DNA of 64,000 bases from Malaciobacter mytili LMG 24559. Lineage in GTDB: Bacteria > Campylobacterota > Campylobacteria > Campylobacterales > Arcobacteraceae. The notes beneath the pieces are model-generated. The model made no database searches, was not told the origin of the DNA, and saw nothing but the letters and a program-made list of their open reading frames with translations. Numbering within the stretch: position 1 is the first letter of the stretch; every line of letters begins with the position of its first letter. The DNA lies in contig NZ_CP031219.1 in NCBI RefSeq assembly GCF_003346775.1, positions 1,798,001 through 1,862,000 of the forward strand, in the 5' to 3' direction. The position numbers were made by a program, and so were the translations under genes. Shown here piece by piece: positions 8,747 to 18,076 of this stretch.

Positions 8747-9544
8747 TTATATATTAATATATCCTTCTAAATATTGTACAGCTTTACCTAAAAGTAATAC
8801 TCTATGCTTTTGAATTTTACAAATTAGAACTCCAGTTCTTTTTGAAGCTTGAAGAGCAATTAAAGTATCTTTATTTAATCTCTCTTGCCAAAAAGGAGCA
8901 AGTCCTGTATGAATAGAACCTGTAACTGGATCTTCTTCACCTCCATTTGCAGGCCAAAAATATCTTGAAATAAAATCATACTCTTTATTTTGTGCTTTTG
9001 CAGTAACTACCACATCATAAGGAACAAGTTTTTCTAACTCTTCTTTTAAATAACTTACTTCTAATACTTCATTTTCATTTTCATATATGGCAAAATAAGC
9101 TTGATTATTTAAATATACTTCTTTTGGTTTAATAGATAAACCATTTAAAAGTTCTTTTGGTATTAACTCTAATTTTGAAGGCTTTCTATTTGGAAAGTTC
9201 ATTTGAATATAATCATCTTTTTCTAAAGTTACTTCAAATTCACCTATTGCTTTTGCATAAAACTTTAAAGAATTTAATTGTTTATTTTCATTAAATAAAA
9301 TAAAAGCACTTGCTAAAGTTGCATGACCACAAAAGTCTATTTCAGTTATAGGAGAAAACCATCTTATATTAAAAACTCTATTTTCATCTTCTACTAAAAA
9401 AGCAGTTTCTGATAAGTTGTTTTCTATTGCAATATTTTGCATTGTTTCTTCACTTAACCACTCTTTTAAAATTATTACTGCTGCTTGATTTCCTTTAAAA
9501 AGTTCATTAGTAAAAGCATCAACAATATTAATTTTTAATTTCAT
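8747..9544 (-). CDS. PhzF family isomerase/epimerase-like protein
   Basis: 265 residues with the family signatures: FKGNQAAVI at the start, NNLSETAFL with the catalytic Glu (about residue 46), DFCGHATLASA (about 71) and EEDPVTGSIHTGLAPFW near the C-terminus. PhzF proteins have a diaminopimelate-epimerase fold and use the Glu for proton shuffling. PhzF itself acts in phenazine synthesis, but no other phenazine gene is present, so this is a general metabolite isomerase of unknown substrate. It is packed end to start with its neighbours. Confidence 0.88.
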   Translation of the reverse strand: MKLKINIVDAFTNELFKGNQAAVIILKEWLSEETMQNIAIENNLSETAFLVEDENRVFNIRWFSPITEIDFCGHATLASAFILFNENKQLNSLKFYAKAIGEFEVTLEKDDYIQMNFPNRKPSKLELIPKELLNGLSIKPKEVYLNNQAYFAIYENENEVLEVSYLKEELEKLVPYDVVVTAKAQNKEYDFISRYFWPANGGEEDPVTGSIHTGLAPFWQERLNKDTLIALQASKRTGVLICKIQKHRVLLLGKAVQYLEGYINI

Positions 9545-9832
9545 TTATTCTTCCTTGTTTTTAAACCCTTCAGTAGCTATTATTTCAAGATATAAAGTTT
9601 CTGCTTTTTGTATAGAAGCTTCATCTATGGCTTTAGTAATCTCAGAATATGCAATTGTTTTTGGTTCTTCATTATTTATTGAACTTTTACATTCAAACTT
9701 CCAAAAATCTGCTTCTTGGGGTAAAGCTTTTTTCTTTTCTCTTTTAATATATTTTCTAACTTCATGTTTTATTGCTTCAATAATTCTATCAGGATGTCTT
9801 TTCCCATCTTCTAATTTAAATGTTTTTTTCAA
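9545..9832 (-). CDS. DUF6172 family protein
   Basis: 95 residues, small and basic: MKKTFKLEDGKRHPDRIIEA, then HEVRKYIKREKKKALPQEADFW. I recognise this as the conserved small protein with the KHPDR...IKHEVRKYIKRERRK pattern called DUF6172. Its function is unknown. It heads a three-gene operon with phzF-like and hydrolase genes; the next start follows directly on its stop. Confidence 0.75.
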   Translation of the reverse strand: MKKTFKLEDGKRHPDRIIEAIKHEVRKYIKREKKKALPQEADFWKFECKSSINNEEPKTIAYSEITKAIDEASIQKAETLYLEIIATEGFKNKEE

Positions 9833-9940
9833 TATTTCCTCTTTCTAATAATTTAATCTTTGAAAGTTTACCCAAATTTTACTGCTTTTAAAAACAGGCT
9901 TTATTGAACTTTTGATAAAATTGCAAAAAAAAGGAATTTT

Positions 9941-10333
9941 TTGAATAAACCTAAAAATCTTTTCATCTTAACTTTTATTGCAATTTTTACAATATATCTA
10001 TATATTTTTGGTCAAATAAAAACACTTGAATTAATAAAAGAACAATATCTTTTTATCTTAGTTCTTTTTTCACTTACTATTCTTTTAATATATTTTAAAA
10101 TTAAACTAAAAGGCTATGAGATTGTAAATTTTAATGCAAATAATCAACTTTCATTAAAATCAGCAATACTATTTTTTCTTCTTTTTCAAGTAATTGATTA
10201 TTATAATGAAGAGGGTTTTATAGGGATGATTTCACAGTGGTTTTTATATTGGATTATGGGAGTTATTGCCCTACTTTTGATGGAAAATATAAATTATTAT
10301 AAAAACTATAAAATAAGGCAAAGATTAAAATAA
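9941..10333 (+). CDS. Hypothetical membrane protein, TTG start
   Basis: 130 residues with four predicted membrane segments (about residues 7-24, 33-51, 66-84 and 97-113) and a basic tail. The TTG at 9941 is chosen because AAAAGGAA precedes it by 5-6 bases and no ATG is near. No family recognised. It is divergent from the DUF6172 gene and convergent with the next small gene. Confidence 0.7.
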   Translation: MNKPKNLFILTFIAIFTIYLYIFGQIKTLELIKEQYLFILVLFSLTILLIYFKIKLKGYEIVNFNANNQLSLKSAILFFLLFQVIDYYNEEGFIGMISQWFLYWIMGVIALLLMENINYYKNYKIRQRLK

Positions 10334-10338
10334 TATTT

Positions 10339-10599
10339 TTACTTCTTTATATGTGGTTGGCTACTTAAAAATCTATCTATATTTTCATCTTTTAGTCTAT
10401 CAAAAATCAACTCTAAGTGAACTAAGACTCTATTAATATCTTTTTCACTTTCATCTAATTCATTAAAAATCTTTTTTATATTTAAAATATAAATATCTTT
10501 ACTTAATTCATAAGCATTTTCTGTCCATTCAGAAACTATTATATTTGCACCTCTTTTTTCAATATCTTTAATTAATTTTTCTTTATTAATTTTTATCAT
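10339..10599 (-). CDS. Hypothetical small protein
   Basis: 86 residues, charged, no membrane segment, probably helical with a repeating hydrophobic pattern (NIKKIFNELDESEKDINRVL). A ribosome site AAGGAT is present 7 bases before the ATG. No family recognised; it converges with the preceding membrane protein, 5 bases apart. Confidence 0.65.
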   Translation of the reverse strand: MIKINKEKLIKDIEKRGANIIVSEWTENAYELSKDIYILNIKKIFNELDESEKDINRVLVHLELIFDRLKDENIDRFLSSQPHIKK

Positions 10600-10710
10600 A
10601 TAAATCCTTATTTTAATTTATTAAGTTTATCGATAAAAAGTCACAGTTTATGTCACAAGAAAAAATAGAAAATAAAAGTAAAGTTTATTAAAAGATTTTT
10701 TTAGTAAGGG

Positions 10711-10738
10711 TTTACCCAGTCAAAAAAGACTGAGTAAA
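10711..10738. repeat. Inverted repeat downstream of guaA (possible terminator)
   Basis: TTTACCCAGTC pairs with GACTGAGTAAA (one G-U type mismatch) around an A6 loop. It lies 26 bases beyond the guaA stop. It lacks a proper T run on the - strand, so its function as terminator is likely but not certain. Confidence 0.5.
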
Positions 10739-10763
10739 TTATATAAAGTTAATAATAACTTTC

Positions 10764-12299
10764 TTATTCCCATTCAATAGTTGCAGGTGGTTTAGATGAA
10801 ATATCATATACAACTCTATTAATTCCATCTACTTCATTGATAATTCTTCTTGAAATTGTTTCTAAAATATCATGAGGAATATGTGCAAATGTTGCTGTCA
10901 TACCATCAGTTGCTTCTACAATTCTAACGCAAACTGTATTATCATAAGTTCTATTATCTCCCATAACTCCTACAGATTTTACATTTAATAATACTGTAAA
11001 AGCTTGCCAAGTTTTATCATAATATCCAGTAGCATGTAATACATCAAGCATAATAGTATCAGCTTTTCTTAGTATTTCTAAATCAGCTTTATTTACATCT
11101 CCCATAATTCTAATAGCAAGTCCAGGACCAGGGAAAGGATGTCTTCCAATCATATCTTTTGGAAGTCCAAGTTCTAAACCTAAAATTCTAACTTCATCTT
11201 TAAAGATTTCTCTTAGAGGCTCAATTAATTCAAAAGTCATCCAATCTGGCAATCCACCAACATTGTGATGTGATTTAATAGTTTTTGAAGGTCCTTTTAC
11301 AGATACTGATTCAATAACATCAGTATATAAAGTACCTTGTGCTAAAAACTCAATACCATCGTGTTTTTTAGCTTCAATATCAAATACTTCAATAAAAGTT
11401 TCACCAATAATTTTTCTTTTTGTTTCAGGATCAGTTACACCTTCTAATTTTTTTAAGAAGATTTCAGAAGCATCAACAGTAATTAAATTAACACCTCTAC
11501 TTTTAAACATAGCTTCAACTTGTTCTCTTTCATTTGCTCTTAATAATCCATGATCAACAAAAACAGGAATTAACTGATCACCAATTGCTTCTGCTAAAAG
11601 TGTAGCTACAACAGAAGAATCTACTCCTCCTGATACTCCACATAATACTTTTTTATTTCCTACTTTTTCTTGGATTTTTTTAATTTGCTCTTTTGCAAAT
11701 GATCCCATATTCCAAGTTGATTCACAACCACAAATATATTTTGCAAAGTTTTTAAGTAATTTAGAACCTTGCTCTGAATGGTAAACTTCTGGGTGAAATT
11801 GGAAAGCATAAATTCTTTTTTCCATATTTGCAATAGCTGCATATGGAGAGTTCTCACTTGTTGCTATTTTTTCAAAACCTTCTGGGATATTTTCTACTCT
11901 ATCACCATGAGACATCCATACAATTTGACCATCAGTTGTATCTTTAAAGATATCACTTTCTTTTTCAAAAGATAATTTTGCTTTACCATATTCATGGTGA
12001 TCAGCTGGAATTACACTTCCACCAAAGTGTTGAGAGATAAGTTGCATACCATAGCAGATACCTAAAATTGGAAGACCTAATTGAAAGATTTCTTCATCTG
12101 GATGATAAGAATCTTTTGCATACACTGAAGCTGGTCCACCAGAAAGAATAATACCTTTAGGAGTTCTAGCCTTAATATCTTCAATTTTTTCATTATATGG
12201 AACTATTTCACTATATACACCTGACTCTCTTAGTTTTCTTGCAATAATTTGAGTATACTGACTACCAAAATCTAATACAACAATTGGTACATGTTTCAT
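10764..12299 (-). CDS. guaA: GMP synthase (glutamine-hydrolysing)
   Basis: 511 residues, full length. The N-terminal class I glutamine amidotransferase shows GICYGMQ (nucleophile Cys about 83) and FQFHPEV (His/Glu about 169-171). It is followed by the ATP pyrophosphatase domain with SGGVDSS (about 224-230) and the C-terminal dimerisation domain ending in PPATIEWE, the typical GuaA terminus. It converts XMP, glutamine and ATP to GMP. Single gene. Confidence 0.98.
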   Translation of the reverse strand: MKHVPIVVLDFGSQYTQIIARKLRESGVYSEIVPYNEKIEDIKARTPKGIILSGGPASVYAKDSYHPDEEIFQLGLPILGICYGMQLISQHFGGSVIPADHHEYGKAKLSFEKESDIFKDTTDGQIVWMSHGDRVENIPEGFEKIATSENSPYAAIANMEKRIYAFQFHPEVYHSEQGSKLLKNFAKYICGCESTWNMGSFAKEQIKKIQEKVGNKKVLCGVSGGVDSSVVATLLAEAIGDQLIPVFVDHGLLRANEREQVEAMFKSRGVNLITVDASEIFLKKLEGVTDPETKRKIIGETFIEVFDIEAKKHDGIEFLAQGTLYTDVIESVSVKGPSKTIKSHHNVGGLPDWMTFELIEPLREIFKDEVRILGLELGLPKDMIGRHPFPGPGLAIRIMGDVNKADLEILRKADTIMLDVLHATGYYDKTWQAFTVLLNVKSVGVMGDNRTYDNTVCVRIVEATDGMTATFAHIPHDILETISRRIINEVDGINRVVYDISSKPPATIEWE

Positions 12300-12407
12300 A
12301 TATTATTTTCCTTAGTTTTTTCACGTTAGAAGTGATTAGATATTTTAATTTAATAAAATATAATATCTAAAAAGTGGTAAAAATTTAGTTAAGTAAATAG
12401 TAAAGTG

Positions 12408-12593
12408 TTAAGAATTTTCTTTTTCTTGAAGATTAGACTTTCCACAATTTGGGCATGGATTACCTATATTAGAATAACACGCATAACAAAATCTAGCATC
12501 ACAATTTTCGCAAGTGTGTTTACAGTGTTTGCAAACAAAAACTCTTTCTCTTTTTATTTTTCTTTTTTTCTTTTTAAAAATCCAGCTAAACAT
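12408..12593 (-). CDS. Small zinc-ribbon protein
   Basis: 61 residues. A very basic N-terminus (FKKKKRKIKRERV) is followed by eight cysteines in CxxC-type pairs: CKHC, CENC, C-YAC and CPNC. These could hold two zinc ions in ribbon folds. The AGGA ribosome site (TAAAGGATTTTA) precedes the ATG. Nucleic-acid or protein binding is likely from its composition, but nothing specific can be said. Confidence 0.7.
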   Translation of the reverse strand: MFSWIFKKKKRKIKRERVFVCKHCKHTCENCDARFCYACYSNIGNPCPNCGKSNLQEKENS

Positions 12594-12684
12594 TAAAATC
12601 CTTTATAACAATAAATTTATTTTAGTAGAAAAAAAAGAAAAAAGATTAGATATAAATCAAGTTTTAAAAGTTTTTAAAAAGAAT

Positions 12685-12714
12685 AAAAAAAGGCTACCCA
12701 AAGGTAGCCTTTTT
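12685..12714. terminator. Terminator after nhaD
   Basis: AGGCTACC pairs with GGTAGCCT around a 4-base loop and is flanked by A6 and T4 runs. On the - strand it ends nhaD with a strong U run; on the + strand it is also plausible. Confidence 0.85.
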
Positions 12715-12725
12715 AAAGTCACAAA

Positions 12726-14117
12726 TTATGAACCATAATGGCTAATTTGTAATACTTCATATTGGATATACCAAATTGAAATTGATACAATATATCCAAT
12801 TAAAATTGTCCATGCATATTTCATATGAGAGTTAAATGTATATATACCATGTAATTTACCCATTACTCCAACACCTGCTGCACTACCAAAAGAGATTAAC
12901 GATCCCCCAACCCCTGCAGTAAGCGTTACAAGCATCCATTGGTCTAATCCCATTTGAGGATTAGCTTTTAAAACAGCAGACATAACAGGAACATTATCAA
13001 CAATCGCAGATAAGAATCCTACTCCAATATTTGACCAAGTAGGTCCTAATACATCTGGACTATATACATGAGAAGCTAATGCTAACCATCCAATAAAATA
13101 TAATCCTCCAACTGCTGCTAAAATACCAAAGAAGAACATTAGTGTGTTGTTTTCAATTTTTGCCATTGAATGAAAGATATTAAAGTGTTCTTTACCATGT
13201 CTTCTATTAAGTCCATAAGAGTAAACTTTTAGTAAAGATAAACCAAACATCATACCCCACATAGCAGGTAAATGTAAAACTTGATGAGACATTACAGCAC
13301 AAAAGATTGTAAATACTCCAAGTCCCATTACAACTTTTGCACCTTCAGCCATAACTGGAACTTCTTCTTTTGAAGCATCAAATTCAGGTTTTTCAGTAGG
13401 AACAAATTTTGATAATAAAAATGCAGTAATTAAATATCCACCAATTGCAGCTGGGAATAAATATAAGAAGTCTGTAAATACTCCCTTACCTGCTGTCCAT
13501 GCCATAAGTGTAGTAATATCACCAAATGGAGACCAAGCACCACCAGCATTTGCAGCAACAACAATATTAATTGCACCTGGAACTAAAAAGTCTTTTCTTT
13601 TCTTTTCAATAGTAATTAAAACTGTTGATAAAATAAGTGCAGTTGTTAAGTTGTCAGCAATTGGAGATAAAAAGAAAGCAATAAAACCAGTTACCCAGAA
13701 TAATTTTCTATACGAATATCCTTTAGTTACTAAATTGTACTTTAATTTATCAAATACATTCATATGAATTAAAGATTCAATATATGTCATAGCAACAAAT
13801 AAGAAGAAGAAAATTTCAGCAATTTCTAAAATTAAATGTTGTGCTTGAACATGAACTAAATCCATATCTAAATCGTTTATTGCATAATATAAAGCAATTA
13901 AAATAAAGATAAATGTTCCAATAAATAAAGCAGGTTTAGCCTTATCAATCTCATACTTTTCCTCTGCTGCAACAAAATAATATCCAATCACAAATATTAT
14001 TAATGATGCAAACCCAATCCATGTCATCGTTAAATCTGGAATCTCTGAAGTAGCTGAACCACCTGATGCAAACGCAGCTACAGAACACAGAAGAAATGAC
14101 AATAAAACTTTAAACAT
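12726..14117 (-). CDS. nhaD: Na+/H+ antiporter NhaD
   Basis: 463 residues with about 12 membrane segments and a cleavable-looking N-terminus (MFKVLLSFLLCSVAAFASGG). Conserved stretches of the NhaD branch of the ion transporter superfamily are visible: SPIADNLTTALILSTV (about 150), NIVVAANAGGAWSPFGDITT (about 185), VDNVPVMSAVLKANP (about 390) and SLISFGSAAGVGVMG (about 425). It exchanges Na+ for H+ across the inner membrane, common in marine bacteria. It stands alone between terminators. A long inverted repeat lies 66-114 bases upstream. Confidence 0.95.
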   Translation of the reverse strand: MFKVLLSFLLCSVAAFASGGSATSEIPDLTMTWIGFASLIIFVIGYYFVAAEEKYEIDKAKPALFIGTFIFILIALYYAINDLDMDLVHVQAQHLILEIAEIFFFLFVAMTYIESLIHMNVFDKLKYNLVTKGYSYRKLFWVTGFIAFFLSPIADNLTTALILSTVLITIEKKRKDFLVPGAINIVVAANAGGAWSPFGDITTLMAWTAGKGVFTDFLYLFPAAIGGYLITAFLLSKFVPTEKPEFDASKEEVPVMAEGAKVVMGLGVFTIFCAVMSHQVLHLPAMWGMMFGLSLLKVYSYGLNRRHGKEHFNIFHSMAKIENNTLMFFFGILAAVGGLYFIGWLALASHVYSPDVLGPTWSNIGVGFLSAIVDNVPVMSAVLKANPQMGLDQWMLVTLTAGVGGSLISFGSAAGVGVMGKLHGIYTFNSHMKYAWTILIGYIVSISIWYIQYEVLQISHYGS

Positions 14118-14182
14118 TAACTCTCCTTGATGTTTTACTTAACTAAATATAATTTAGTTTTTAATGTTTGTAATTAAATTTT

Positions 14183-14231
14183 GCCGTAAACAGCCTTAAA
14201 AATAACAAATATTCTTAGGGCTATTTACGGC
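14183..14231. repeat. 13-bp inverted repeat in front of nhaD
   Basis: GCCGTAAACAGCC (14183-14195) pairs with GGCTATTTACGGC (14219-14231), with one mismatch and a 23-base loop. On the + strand a T6 run follows it, but no gene on the + strand lies upstream. On the - strand it would fold in the leader of nhaD. It may be a terminator for nadB with its T run misplaced, an nhaD leader element, or a + strand small RNA end. Confidence 0.55.
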
Positions 14232-14267
14232 TTTTTTCGTAATTTATAATATAATATAATTTTATAG

Positions 14268-15728
14268 TTAAGCCTCATTTCTAATTAAGAAATGTGCTCC
14301 CAAAGATTCTTTTCTATTTATTGCTGCTTCTAGTATAGCTTTTGCTGTTAAAAGTCTTAAATATAAAAGTCTTCCAACTTCTTGCTGTAAATACTCTTCT
14401 ATTGTTTTTAAAGATTGTTTTAATTTATCTTCTTCTCTAACTATTGCAGCAGTATCCCACATTATTCTTCTTAGATTATCCTTTATAGGTTTATCTATTT
14501 CTTGATTTCTTATATAGGATTTTATCTTGTTCGTATAATTTTCATGTGATATTTTAAAATTATTTTGCAGTGAATGTTCAACTGCTAATTTAGAGAAAAC
14601 AACACCTTCTAATAAAGAATTAGAAGCTAATCTATTTGCACCATGTACACCTGTACAAGCAGCTTCACCAATAGCATATAAGTTTTTCATACCTAAAACT
14701 TTTCCATCTGTATCAGTTGGAATTCCACCCATTGTATAGTGAAAAGCAGGTGAAATAGGAACTCTTTCAAAAGGTAATTCAAAACCTAAATCTTTTAAAT
14801 TAGCATAAATATTAGGAAATCTTTTTTTGAAGAAATTTTTTTCAAAACTTTCAAAAGATAAAAATATACCTTTTTTATGTTTTTTTGCATAATCAAAGAT
14901 AGCACGACTTACAACATCTCTAGGAGCTAATTCCCCATCTTTATGATAATCAAATAAAAATCTTTTATTATCTTCATCAACAATATAAGCACCCTCTCCT
15001 CTTAAAGCTTCACTCAAAAGAGGTTTTCTAGCAAAATGAGTACCTTTTACAACAGTAGGATGAAATTGAAGCATTTCCATATCTTTTAATTTGATACCTT
15101 TTTCAATACAAATACCTTGAACTTCACCAGCAATTGCAGTTGAATTTGTATGATATTTATATAAAGAACCAACTCCACCACTTGCTATAATAGTATTATG
15201 TGCATAGACAGTTTTTTGTTTTGTTTCACTAGTAAAAAATTGAGCTCCATAACAAATTCCATCTTTTATTAAAAGGTCTGAAACCACAGCTTCTGTTAGC
15301 ATTTCATGAGGGAATTGTTCTATTAAAAACATATGTATCATTCGACCTGTTGCATCACCATCAGCATGCAAAATCCTACTTCTAGAGTGTGCAGCTTCTT
15401 TTGTAAAAGCTAAATTGCCTTTGGCATTTAAATCGAATTTTAAACCTGCTTGAATTAAATCATGAATAGAACTTAAAGAGTTTTTACTTAGTATTTCAAC
15501 AGCTTTTTTATCATTATAATCAACACCAGCTGTCATTGTATCTTGTATATGAACTGCAATATCTTCTTCATCAACTGCAGTTGCTATACCACCTTGAGCC
15601 CAAAAAGTATTGCACTCCCAAGGTGATTTTTTGCATAAAAGCAAAACTTTTTTATCTTTTGGGAGTAGCCTTGCTGCATTTAATCCAGCAACACCCGAAC
15701 CAATAATCAAATAATCATATACTTGCAT
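14268..15728 (-). CDS. nadB: L-aspartate oxidase
   Basis: 486 residues. It has an FAD-binding motif at the N-terminus (IIGSGVAGLNAARLLP), NTFWAQGGIATAVD (about 41-54), and the active-site region HSRSRILHADGDATGR and HPTVV. PAFHYTMGGIPTDTDG (about 331) and GEAACTGVHGANRLASNSLLEG (in part, about 352) distinguish NadB and succinate dehydrogenase types. It oxidises aspartate to iminoaspartate for quinolinate, the first step of NAD synthesis. The upstream small lipoprotein gene overlaps its start by one base (TAATG), so the two are translationally coupled. Confidence 0.95.
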   Translation of the reverse strand: MQVYDYLIIGSGVAGLNAARLLPKDKKVLLLCKKSPWECNTFWAQGGIATAVDEEDIAVHIQDTMTAGVDYNDKKAVEILSKNSLSSIHDLIQAGLKFDLNAKGNLAFTKEAAHSRSRILHADGDATGRMIHMFLIEQFPHEMLTEAVVSDLLIKDGICYGAQFFTSETKQKTVYAHNTIIASGGVGSLYKYHTNSTAIAGEVQGICIEKGIKLKDMEMLQFHPTVVKGTHFARKPLLSEALRGEGAYIVDEDNKRFLFDYHKDGELAPRDVVSRAIFDYAKKHKKGIFLSFESFEKNFFKKRFPNIYANLKDLGFELPFERVPISPAFHYTMGGIPTDTDGKVLGMKNLYAIGEAACTGVHGANRLASNSLLEGVVFSKLAVEHSLQNNFKISHENYTNKIKSYIRNQEIDKPIKDNLRRIMWDTAAIVREEDKLKQSLKTIEEYLQQEVGRLLYLRLLTAKAILEAAINRKESLGAHFLIRNEA

Positions 15729-15853
15729 TATTTGCTTGCTTCTTTTTTACTATCTACATAAACTGGATCAGCTTTATATCCACATCCACTTAAAAATAAT
15801 AGAAAACCTGCTATAATTGCAATATGAAAAATATGTCTACAATTCTTAATCAT
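15728..15853 (-). CDS. Tiny lipoprotein, LptM/YifL-like (41 aa)
   Basis: A 41-codon gene. The predicted protein has a short basic start (MIKNCRHIF), a hydrophobic stretch and the lipobox FLSGCG followed by YKADPVYVD. The CGYKADP-type sequence right after the lipid-modified Cys resembles the small lipoprotein family that includes YifL (LptM), which assists assembly of the LPS transport machine. The stop overlaps the nadB start (TAATG). The ATG at 15853 is the only usual start in frame, and it makes the 5' end overlap the divergent DUF721 gene by about 30 bases. The exact family remains an inference. Confidence 0.7.
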   Translation of the reverse strand: MIKNCRHIFHIAIIAGFLLFLSGCGYKADPVYVDSKKEASK

Positions 15854-16240
15854 CTTAAACAACATCCTGATTTTAGGAAAATTAATACTAATGAAAAAAT
15901 TCAAAGGTTTATAAATATATTACCTATGAAATTGAAAAAAGGCATAAAATTCGCCTATATAAGAAACGAAATTTTATTTTTTGTATTAACTCATCCTATT
16001 TATAAAATGGAGTTCGAGTATAACAAAGCTTTAATAAAATCACTATTAAATAATGCACATATGACCAATATAAATGATTTTAAATTTTTTGTAACAAATA
16101 AAATAGAAAAAAAGCAAGAAAAACCAAAAGAAAATGAGCTATATAAAGAGCGTTCTTATGGGATATTTAAAAACCATATCGAAAATAAAAAACTACATAC
16201 CTTATTAGAAGAGATTAGAGACCTTATAAAAAACTCTTAA
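15824..16240 (+). CDS. DUF721 (DciA-like) family protein
   Basis: Up to 138 residues; the second ATG at 15833 is equally likely (MSTILNHLKQHPDF). The central part (MKLKKGIKFAYIRNEILFFVLTHPIYKMEFEYN, in outline) matches the DUF721 pattern, in which a short alpha-beta unit holds a strand reading L.F.V.HP. DciA, a member of this family, loads the replicative helicase in bacteria lacking DnaC, so a role at replication start is possible. The C-terminal third is lysine-rich and low in complexity. Confidence 0.65.
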   Translation: MKNMSTILNHLKQHPDFRKINTNEKIQRFINILPMKLKKGIKFAYIRNEILFFVLTHPIYKMEFEYNKALIKSLLNNAHMTNINDFKFFVTNKIEKKQEKPKENELYKERSYGIFKNHIENKKLHTLLEEIRDLIKNS

Positions 16241-16811
16241 GAGTCTCTTCTCTTTTTTTATAATCACTACAATATTTATATACTAAATTCCAAAAATCTT
16301 TTGAATGATTTTTATATTTTATATGTGCCAATTCATGAATAACCACATACTCAATAACTTCTAAAGGAAACTTTACTAATAAAGTATTGAAATTTAAACC
16401 ATTTTTAAAGTTACATGAGCCCCAAGTTCTTTTGTTTTTTCTATATTTTATAGAAGTTGGGAAAAGTTGCATAAGTTGTGAACACTCTTGTAAAATAGGC
16501 GGAATAATTTTTTTTGCTTCAAAGGCATAAAATTTATCTAAATCTCTATTATCTAAATTTTTATGTTTAACACCAAGATAATAAAATTCATCACTATTTA
16601 AAGGCTGTTTTGAAAAACTATTTAAATGTTTTTCTATCCAAGATGCTTTTCTTGCAATTAATTCTTTTGCATCAAAAATATCAAAATAATTATTAGCACG
16701 AATTTGTATCATTTTATTATTAACAATCCTTATGTAGCAGTTTTTAAGTCCTCTTTTTTTTTCTAATTTAACGGTTACTATTTTATTATTAATATTTGTT
16801 TCAAATTCCAA
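16224..16811 (-). CDS. YgjP-like (DUF45, M48-type) metallopeptidase family protein, TTG start
   Basis: 195 residues. VIHELAHIKYKNHSKDFW carries the zinc signature HELAH (about residue 155) plus a downstream H and D as in YgjP/DUF45 proteins. RTWGSCNFKNGLNFNTLLVK is the other conserved segment. These proteins resemble the catalytic core of WSS1/SprT-like proteases; the substrate is unknown. The TTG at 16811 is preceded by AAGGAA at a good distance, and no ATG is near. The 3' end overlaps the convergent DUF721 gene by 17 bases. Confidence 0.85.
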   Translation of the reverse strand: MEFETNINNKIVTVKLEKKRGLKNCYIRIVNNKMIQIRANNYFDIFDAKELIARKASWIEKHLNSFSKQPLNSDEFYYLGVKHKNLDNRDLDKFYAFEAKKIIPPILQECSQLMQLFPTSIKYRKNKRTWGSCNFKNGLNFNTLLVKFPLEVIEYVVIHELAHIKYKNHSKDFWNLVYKYCSDYKKREETLKSFL

Positions 16812-16902
16812 GCTATTCCTTAAGTTTTTTTTAGTTAAAATCCCACATTATATTACCCATATAATGTTAACATAATGAAAATTATTTAGAGGATAAAAGC
16901 AA

Positions 16903-18072
16903 ATGAAAATTGCCCAAAGAATGGAGAACTTATCTCCGTCGGTAACAATGGCTATTACTGCTTTAGGGAGAGAACTAAAAGCACAAGGTAGAGACATTTT
17001 AAGTTTTAGTGCAGGGGAACCTGATTTTGATACACCAGAAATAATTAAATTAGCTGCTGTAAATGCTGTTAATGCTGGTCACACAAAGTATACGGCTGTA
17101 GAGGGTATCGTAACAACTAAACAAGCAATTATCAATAAACTAAAAAAAGACCATGGTCTAGAATATAATTTAGAGCATATTGTTATTAGTAATGGAGCAA
17201 AGCATTCATTATTTAATCTTTTTCAACTTTTATTAGATGAAGGAGATGAAGTTATTATTCCTGCTCCTTATTGGGTAACTTATCCAGAGCAAGTAAAATA
17301 CTCAGGTGGAGTTCCAGTTTTTATTGATACAGATGATTCAACAGAATTTAAAATTTCAGCTGAACAATTAAAAGCTGCAATTACACCAAAAACAAAAGCT
17401 ATTCTTTTAAATACACCTTCAAATCCAACTGGTGCTGTTTATACAAAAAAAGAGCTAACTGCTATTGGAAAAGTATTAGAAGGTACTGATATTTTAGTAT
17501 TATCTGATGAAATGTATGAAAAAATCATTTTTGATGGAAAACCATTTACAGCAGCTGCATCTGTAAGTGAAGATATGTATCAAAGAACAGTTACTATCAA
17601 TGGATTAAGTAAAGCAGTAGCTATGACAGGATGGAGATTTGGATATATTGCAACTCCAAAAATTGAAATCGTAAAAGCTATGATTAAGTTACAAGGTCAA
17701 GTAACTTCAAATATCAACTCTATTACTCAATATGCAGCAATTCCTGCATTAAATGGTGATGCAGATGCAGATATTGAAAAAATGAGAGTAGAATTTGAAA
17801 AAAGAAGAAATGTAGCTGTTAAAGCTATCAATGAGATAAAAGGTTTATCTTGTGTTAAACCTAAAGGTGCTTTTTATCTATTTATTAATATTAAAGAAAT
17901 TACTAATAATTCAGTTACATTTTGTGAACAACTTCTTGAGCAAGAAGGTGTTGCTGTTGTTCCAGGACTTGCTTTTGGAATGGAAGGATACTTTAGATTC
18001 TCATTTGCAACAGACCTTGAAAGTATTGAAAAAGGAATTGCAAGAATCAAAAAATTCGTAGAAAAAAACTAA
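16903..18072 (+). CDS. aspC: Aspartate aminotransferase (class I PLP enzyme)
   Basis: 389 residues. The fold-type I signature is complete: FSAGEPDFDTP, NGAKHSLFNL, PAPYWVTYPEQ, LNTPSNPTGAVY and the PLP lysine in NGLSKAVAMTGWRFGY (Lys about 237). The last matches the AAT-I gamma subgroup (AspB/AspC of Campylobacterota and Bacillus). It transfers the amino group between aspartate and 2-oxoglutarate. An AGAGGA ribosome site lies close upstream. It is followed after 4 bases by the cation efflux gene, so an operon is likely. Confidence 0.95.
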   Translation: MKIAQRMENLSPSVTMAITALGRELKAQGRDILSFSAGEPDFDTPEIIKLAAVNAVNAGHTKYTAVEGIVTTKQAIINKLKKDHGLEYNLEHIVISNGAKHSLFNLFQLLLDEGDEVIIPAPYWVTYPEQVKYSGGVPVFIDTDDSTEFKISAEQLKAAITPKTKAILLNTPSNPTGAVYTKKELTAIGKVLEGTDILVLSDEMYEKIIFDGKPFTAAASVSEDMYQRTVTINGLSKAVAMTGWRFGYIATPKIEIVKAMIKLQGQVTSNINSITQYAAIPALNGDADADIEKMRVEFEKRRNVAVKAINEIKGLSCVKPKGAFYLFINIKEITNNSVTFCEQLLEQEGVAVVPGLAFGMEGYFRFSFATDLESIEKGIARIKKFVEKN

Positions 18073-18076
18073 TTCT

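Noticed and set aside
9555-9848. 97-codon open frame on the + strand opposite the DUF6172 gene
   Set aside because: The - strand frame has the family pattern, operon spacing and ribosome site; this one has none.
12405-12596. 63-codon frame opposite the zinc-ribbon gene
   Set aside because: The - strand protein has eight ordered cysteines and a ribosome site; the + strand product is a low-complexity F/I/T-rich shadow.
12514-12738. 74-codon frame across the nhaD terminator
   Set aside because: It runs through the terminator hairpin and the antisense of the zinc-ribbon gene, with no ribosome site.
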